From: Thermofilaceae archaeon
Lineage (GTDB): Archaea > Thermoproteota > Thermoprotei > Thermofilales > B69-G16
NCBI GenBank assembly: GCA_027017165.1
Contig: JALURF010000161.1
Coordinates: 1-9,670, forward strand
Direction of reading: 5' to 3'
DNA length: 9,670 nt
Shown: in pieces, positions 5,853 to 9,670 of the stretch
How the letters are laid out: every line of letters begins with the position of its first letter
Position numbering within the stretch: position 1 is the stretch's first letter
The notes under the pieces: generated by a model
Told to the model about the DNA's origin: nothing
Databases searched by the model: none
What the model saw: only the letters and a program-made list of their open reading frames with translations
Program-made: the position numbers and the translations under genes

Positions 5853-6851
5853 TCAAGTAGTAGATTCCAAGAGTATCATGTAATCTTTTCTACTAGAACC
5901 TAGTAGCAGTCTATAATAAATCCCCCTTTTCTTATCAATAACTTTTTCAAGCCTACCCCTAGCCTCTATCACTTCTCCCTCCCTAGCTACTTCGCAAAAC
6001 CTCCCCCTATATGACACTATCTCCTCTATCCTGGAATCGCCTTCCAACACGTCAACAACGTATCTACAGGGCGTAAAAATCGAATCCTCCGCGTTTAACA
6101 CACGGGCTTTAATCCTCGCTTTCTTTAAAGGAGTGTATATTCTATCCCCGTACTTCTCCCCGTATTCTTCCGGTTTTTTCACCAACCTAATATAGAAATC
6201 CCTGTTCTCGAATAAACCTTGCAAAATTTTTCTCTTCTCTATTTTAACGAAGTCTTCAAAGCTCATAAGTGTATCCATGGATCTGAATTCGTATAGCCTC
6301 CATAGCTCCTCCATACTATATCTCTGAACACTATTCTCATTGAATAATTCCTCCATAGCCTCGTAAACTCTCCTTCCCTCTCTCTCCCCGACCACCACGA
6401 GATCTATATCCGAGTCTTCTTTATGCAGTCTAACAAGTATCGACCCCGTAACCCCTATATCATCTAAAGCTAAGCCAGCTTTTTCCTTTATTAGAAGAGC
6501 TAGTTTTAGAGCGCTTTTCTCCACTTCGTCAAGCTGACTGGATTCGAGCATTTCCCTAAGCCGCTCCGAGGGCTTGTAGATTCTACAGATGTAGCGTACA
6601 GGGACCGCTTGCAAAAAAGTGTTAAAAACGGGGTCCTTGTACAGATAGCGGGGATATTTCTCACGTAGAAATTTCTCCCTTTCCCGCAGCAAGTATATCT
6701 TCCTATACCTAGTTCCCTCTCTAACTCTATCACCATTCTCATCGGGTATATAGCGGATATACGCTATTACTCTATCCAGAGGATGGACTAAGCCTTTAAC
6801 ATCGAAAATTAACTTCTCGATAGTCTCTACGAAATCTCCCTCTATAATCAT
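5853..6851 (-). CDS. Predicted archaeal nucleotidyltransferase, Pol-beta superfamily
   Basis: This 332-residue protein appears to have three parts. An N-terminal region (about 1-95) contains HPLDRVIAYIRYIPD (23-37). A minimal nucleotidyltransferase core (about 100-225) has the superfamily signature GSILVRLHKEDSDIDLVVVG (136-155): Gly136-Ser137 would bind the triphosphate and Asp148/Asp150 the catalytic metal. The C-terminal region (about 235-332) is rich in beta strands and may be OB-like. The layout fits an archaea-specific predicted nucleotidyltransferase group (COG1665, from memory). The target (RNA, protein or small molecule) is unknown. Its length is unlike archaeal CCA-adding enzyme (about 440 residues). 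Its ATG follows the TAA of the membrane gene without a gap, and GTGA just upstream can act as SD, so translation is probably coupled. Confidence 0.82.
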   Translation of the reverse strand: MIIEGDFVETIEKLIFDVKGLVHPLDRVIAYIRYIPDENGDRVREGTRYRKIYLLREREKFLREKYPRYLYKDPVFNTFLQAVPVRYICRIYKPSERLREMLESSQLDEVEKSALKLALLIKEKAGLALDDIGVTGSILVRLHKEDSDIDLVVVGEREGRRVYEAMEELFNENSVQRYSMEELWRLYEFRSMDTLMSFEDFVKIEKRKILQGLFENRDFYIRLVKKPEEYGEKYGDRIYTPLKKARIKARVLNAEDSIFTPCRYVVDVLEGDSRIEEIVSYRGRFCEVAREGEVIEARGRLEKVIDKKRGIYYRLLLGSSRKDYMILLESTT

Positions 6852-7538
6852 TTAGGTCACGGGGTATTCTATGAGATGGCTTTTATCAAGAGCTTTTAGG
6901 AGAGGTATCCCAACAGTCAAGGTTACAATTAATCCTATAACTGTTTCTATGGGAGTTTCGAAAGCCCCAGCTATCCACCAACCGGCTAACGCTTCTTTCG
7001 AAGCTCCGAGGACTTTATAAAGCTCGACGGGTATTAGGAAGAAAATCCTTGTCAATACATCCGCCTCTAAGCCGAGTAGTGTTGCTAAGAGTAGCTTCAT
7101 TTCCTGTTCTCTTTTTTTGAAAAACTTTAGTATGAAAGGCGCAGCTATCGAGAAGACATAGGCTATGTATATATCCCATAGACACCAAGCGGGTAATTCT
7201 CTACCCAGGGGATGAATGAAATAAGCCGCCAGCATAACTGTATAAATGGCGAAAACCGCTCGGTATTTCCCTTTATAGGCCAGCCCCGCGGTCAAAGCTC
7301 CGATCGGCTCTCCAAGCCTAAAGAAGTAAAGAGTGGGCCTGATAAAGTTAGAGATTAGGCTTCCTATAAGCGCTGACAAAAACCCGCCTATAGGCCCCAG
7401 TATAACTCCTTCTAAAGGTTCAATAGCTATAATCCATCGTCTCCAAATCCCCGGGACAAGGCCTAGAATCGTATGGAGAGCAGCGAAGATCGCCACGAGA
7501 GATATTAGAAGAGATGCCCTACGTCGTGGAGTGGACAT
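6852..7538 (-). CDS. ECF-type transporter substrate-binding membrane (S) component
   Basis: This 228-residue protein has about six hydrophobic segments (roughly 8-28, 42-65, 75-88, 93-109, 122-140, 148-172, 188-215, some too short to span). The positively charged start (MSTPRRR) and the glycine-rich GVILGPIGGFLSALIGSLI (44-62) are typical of S components of energy-coupling-factor vitamin/metal transporters, which capture a substrate and need a shared EcfT/EcfA module for uptake. No such module is in the window, so it would rely on genes elsewhere or work alone. AGWWIAGAF (185-193) lies before the last membrane segment. The substrate is not predictable. The ATG at 7538 has no SD and a TATA-like element 26 nt upstream. 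It shares a transcript with the nucleotidyltransferase, whose start touches its stop. Confidence 0.75.
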   Translation of the reverse strand: MSTPRRRASLLISLVAIFAALHTILGLVPGIWRRWIIAIEPLEGVILGPIGGFLSALIGSLISNFIRPTLYFFRLGEPIGALTAGLAYKGKYRAVFAIYTVMLAAYFIHPLGRELPAWCLWDIYIAYVFSIAAPFILKFFKKREQEMKLLLATLLGLEADVLTRIFFLIPVELYKVLGASKEALAGWWIAGAFETPIETVIGLIVTLTVGIPLLKALDKSHLIEYPVT

Positions 7539-7570
7539 ATGCAGATTTCTCGGAAAACTCTTATATCTCT
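7539..7570 (-). promoter_or_regulatory. Leaderless promoter of the ECF-S/nucleotidyltransferase unit
   Basis: AGAGATATAAGAG (7570-7558) places a TATA-like ATATAA about 26 nt before the ATG, the expected distance when transcription starts at or next to the start codon. There is no SD in between. Confidence 0.55.
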
Positions 7571-7601
7571 TTCTCAGGAATTATCAGAAAAGTATTTAAC
7601 A

Positions 7602-7612
7602 GATAAAAAAGG
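7602..7612 (-). terminator. T-run after the Mer-like gene
   Basis: Two bases after the stop of the Mer-like gene the minus strand reads CC followed by six T and ATC. A T-run of this kind is the usual archaeal termination signal. It separates the one-carbon pair from the ECF-S promoter, only about 35 bp further on. Confidence 0.5.
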
Positions 7613-8596
7613 CTATTTGAAAGCCGGTACAACGTGTTCACAAATAAGCTTTAAAGCCTCTTTCTTCTTAGCTCCGAGCGGCGATCCGAAAACTACGTGT
7701 GTAACTCCCTTCTTCACCAGCTTTTTTATAGCTTTTACGCAGTCCTCAGGCGTCCCGTAGATAGAGAAGGCTTCTACCATATCGTCGGTAACGTTTTCAA
7801 AGGCCGTTTTAAAATCGCCTTTTCCAAGAGCTTCTTTAATCTTTCCAGCTTTCTCCTTATCGATGCCATGCCTTTCCAATACTTTCTCAGGAGAGCCTGC
7901 GACTATGAAGGCGACTATCGGCAGGGCTTTCTTCTTAGCCTTCTCTCTATCCTCGGCGACTGAAAAACACGTGTAAGCCACGATGTCCAGTTTTTCCAGT
8001 TTCTCTCCAGCCGCCTCACGGATTATATTAAAGGCATACTCGAAGTCCCGCGGGCTGGAAGCGTTGATCAGAATCCCGTCTCCGATCTTACTGGCCAGTC
8101 TCAACATCTTGGGACCTTGAGCGCCTATATAAACGGGTACTACGCGCCCCGGTTTAAAAGCCAGCCCCACGTCTTTCAGCTTTAGAAATCTGCCATCTAG
8201 AGTTACAGTCCCCCCAGCTAACAGTTTTTTAATAGTCTCCACGCTCTCCCTTATGGCTGATAGTGGAGATTTCTGAGGAATTGAAAGCTTTTCCAGCGTA
8301 ACCCTATCTCCAGCCCCTATACCCAATATAGCCCTTCCCCTCGATATTTCATCCAGCGATGCTATGGCTGACGCAGTCCACACCGGGTTTACCACGTAGG
8401 GATTGGTCACGCCAGGTCCCAATTGGATTTTCTCTGTCTTTAAAGCGATAGCCGTTAAGGTGATGTACGTATTTCTATTGTAGAAGTGGTCGGTGATCCA
8501 GACGGTATCTAACCCACCTTTTTCAGCAATCACAGACCATTCGACAATTTTATCTATAGAAGTCTGGGGGACGAATTCGAGACCGAATTTCACCAT
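7613..8596 (-). CDS. mer: F420-dependent 5,10-methylenetetrahydromethanopterin reductase-like enzyme
   Basis: This 327-residue cytoplasmic protein belongs to the luciferase-like (bacterial luciferase fold) family. Mer reduces methylene-H4MPT to methyl-H4MPT with reduced F420. Mer-like stretches are VWITDHFYNRNTYITLTAIA (32-51), GPGVTNPYVVNPVWTASAIA (60-79) and LDEISRGRAILGIGAGD (81-97), matching the Mer core closely from memory. The family length (about 320-330) fits. The chosen ATG at 8596 has GGAAGGTG six bases upstream; an in-frame GTG three codons earlier lies inside that SD. It follows the MetE-like gene by 44 nt, and a TATA-like AAATATATTA in the gap may give it a second promoter. The pair suggests methyl-group supply for a methyltransferase. 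Related F420 enzymes (e.g. F420-dependent alcohol or glucose-6-phosphate dehydrogenases) share the fold, so Mer is likely rather than certain. Confidence 0.82.
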   Translation of the reverse strand: MVKFGLEFVPQTSIDKIVEWSVIAEKGGLDTVWITDHFYNRNTYITLTAIALKTEKIQLGPGVTNPYVVNPVWTASAIASLDEISRGRAILGIGAGDRVTLEKLSIPQKSPLSAIRESVETIKKLLAGGTVTLDGRFLKLKDVGLAFKPGRVVPVYIGAQGPKMLRLASKIGDGILINASSPRDFEYAFNIIREAAGEKLEKLDIVAYTCFSVAEDREKAKKKALPIVAFIVAGSPEKVLERHGIDKEKAGKIKEALGKGDFKTAFENVTDDMVEAFSIYGTPEDCVKAIKKLVKKGVTHVVFGSPLGAKKKEALKLICEHVVPAFK

Positions 8597-8640
8597 AGGC
8601 AACACCTTCCATGAAACTAGTTAAAAAACATAATATATTT
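8597..8640 (-). promoter_or_regulatory. SD and possible internal promoter of the Mer-like gene
   Basis: GGAAGGTG (8610-8603) fixes the ATG at 8596 as start. AAATATATTA (8640-8631), directly after the MetE-like stop codon, is TATA-like and about 40 nt from the start, allowing a short leader that includes the SD. Confidence 0.4.
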
Positions 8641-9670
8641 TTATCCAACAGCTGAAGAAGCTAGAGCAACTCTTCTCAAATACTCTAAAGCACAACTATA
8701 ACTTGGAAAGCCCCCCAGCCCACATTCTGGACCAGCATATAATACCCTATCGCCGAACATTTCTAATGCTTTTTTAAGCCGTTTTTCCATAGTTTCTACT
8801 CCTTCTAGGTAATAGCTTGGATCCAACTCGCCAGCTTTAATTCGTTTCCAAATCTCCGCTACTTTTTCGGATAAAAGCTTTTCACCAAACTCGGCTTTAA
8901 CCTTGTCATGTACTAGTTTATCGAAATCGGTACGGCATAAACCAACTTTAAGGAATTTGTCGTATTTTTCGAGCAGCTCTTTTGTCTTAGGAGAGGTATA
9001 GAGCAAATCTCCCACATGCGACTCTACTACATCGAGGTTTTCTACATCCCAGAATAAAGTATTGGAGGTAGAGTGTAGGTGTATAACGGTTTTAGCACCT
9101 CTGGCTTTAGCCTCGTGGTATATCCGATTTAAAGCATCGACCAGACACTCCCTACCTTCACTTCCGAATTCTACGAGAGGATCGTCTATTGTGCCTAAAA
9201 GCGGTTCATCCAGCGCGACCAGCGCGACTTCAATATCTTTCTCTCTGAAAATGTTGGCGGCTACTATCTTAGCCAAAACTCTAGCTAAATCTTCAAATAG
9301 TTCACAATTCCTAAATCCGAAAAAATAAGATAGGGTGTGGGGGCCAGTTACACAAATTTTCAATCTAATCTTTCCATATTTCTCGCTTAAAATTCGCGAG
9401 TTTCTACGCAAAGCTTCTACCTCCGGTATCAAACCGCCTTTTAAGACGCCAGCTGGCTCTAGGAAAAAGTATTTATTTTCTATTTTACTCAAACCCGACA
9501 TTAGCTCGAAGAACATCTCATTCATATCTCTAAACTGGGGGTAGTTGGGTATCGAAAGTCCAGTTTCGAGTTTATCCTTAAAGCTATCGATCACTTTCCT
9601 CTCGAAGTAGGCAGATTCCTCCCCGGGGCTGGGATAAGCCTTAGCGCCTTTAAGGAATTTCTCTAAATCT
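8641..9670 (-). CDS. MetE-core-like methyltransferase (COG0620-type), 5' end beyond the window
   Basis: The frame stays open to the right edge: 25 more codons precede a GTG at 9594, so the start is outside and the GTG is internal. Numbering from that GTG gives 317 residues. The C-terminal barrel resembles the catalytic half of cobalamin-independent methionine synthase, which moves a methyl group to the homocysteine thiol. ICVTGPHTLSYFF (80-92) and the ALDEPLLG strand (127-134) match, with Asp129 and Glu130. IHLHSTS (171-177), VVESHVGD (189-196) and GPECGLGG (288-295) correspond to the zinc-ligand motifs. Of the MetE ligands His, Cys, Glu and Cys, His174, Glu191 and Cys291 are present, but the second position is Thr176. 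The folate-binding N-terminal half of full MetE is absent in what is visible. The acceptor thiol and methyl donor are uncertain; the Mer-like gene downstream suggests a methyl-H4MPT-linked route. Confidence 0.8.
   Translation of the reverse strand, partial: DLEKFLKGAKAYPSPGEESAYFERKVIDSFKDKLETGLSIPNYPQFRDMNEMFFELMSGLSKIENKYFFLEPAGVLKGGLIPEVEALRRNSRILSEKYGKIRLKICVTGPHTLSYFFGFRNCELFEDLARVLAKIVAANIFREKDIEVALVALDEPLLGTIDDPLVEFGSEGRECLVDALNRIYHEAKARGAKTVIHLHSTSNTLFWDVENLDVVESHVGDLLYTSPKTKELLEKYDKFLKVGLCRTDFDKLVHDKVKAEFGEKLLSEKVAEIWKRIKAGELDPSYYLEGVETMEKRLKKALEMFGDRVLYAGPECGLGGFPSYSCALEYLRRVALASSAVG

Noticed and set aside
7539..7760. 73-codon plus-strand ORF across the Mer 3' end
   Set aside because: It covers the ECF-S promoter and Mer terminator region and is antisense to Mer, with no SD and no recognisable domain.
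8597..8605. GTG start for the Mer-like gene
   Set aside because: This GTG lies within the GGAAGGTG SD that serves the ATG at 8596.
9592..9594. GTG as the true start of the MetE-like gene
   Set aside because: The frame is open to the right edge with protein-like sequence (KAYPSPGEESAYFERK) upstream, so the GTG is more likely an internal valine.

Overview
The window looks archaeal, most likely from a thermophilic member of the Thermoproteota. The evidence is an archaeal-type aspartyl-tRNA synthetase, an archaeal predicted nucleotidyltransferase, a Mer-like F420-dependent reductase, and promoters with a TATA-like element about 25-30 nt ahead of apparently leaderless genes, while operon-internal genes carry GGTGA/GGAGG-type Shine-Dalgarno (SD) sites. 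A sugar phosphotransferase system (PTS) permease is rare in this group; Thermofilum pendens is the published crenarchaeal precedent. A Thermofilum-like relative is therefore possible, but the sequence alone does not prove it.

Left part (about 1-2800, all on the minus strand): a PTS unit of the ascorbate/SgaT-UlaA type. In transcription order it is the membrane EIIC (1280-2692), a creatininase-family metal-dependent hydrolase (464-1231) and a stand-alone EIIB (101-394), followed by an AT-rich hairpin and T-run. No EIIA, HPr or enzyme I lies inside the window. The EIIC and EIIB upstream regions both contain an ATATACTT TATA-like element and a nearby inverted repeat that could be an operator.

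Middle (2853-5852): an unrecognised 152-residue protein (minus strand) is divergent from an aldo-keto-reductase-like TIM-barrel protein (plus strand). The latter runs 41 bp into the 3' end of the convergent AspRS gene. AspRS has His at the position that is Trp in discriminating archaeal enzymes, so it may charge both tRNA-Asp and tRNA-Asn. A 71-codon ORF of unknown nature lies between AspRS and the next gene.

Right part (5853-9670, minus strand): a two-gene unit with touching stop and start codons (ECF-type membrane S component, then a Pol-beta-superfamily nucleotidyltransferase), and a one-carbon pair. The pair is a MetE-core-like methyltransferase, cut by the right edge, followed by a methylenetetrahydromethanopterin-reductase-like flavin-independent F420 enzyme (Mer). 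The pair suggests methyl-group synthesis coupled to methyl transfer onto a thiol, although the methyltransferase lacks one of the usual zinc cysteines.

I see no tRNA, rRNA, CRISPR array, insertion sequence or phage gene. The best candidates for something new are the PTS-creatininase combination, the Mer/MetE-like pair with a substituted zinc ligand, and the ECF-S/nucleotidyltransferase pair.
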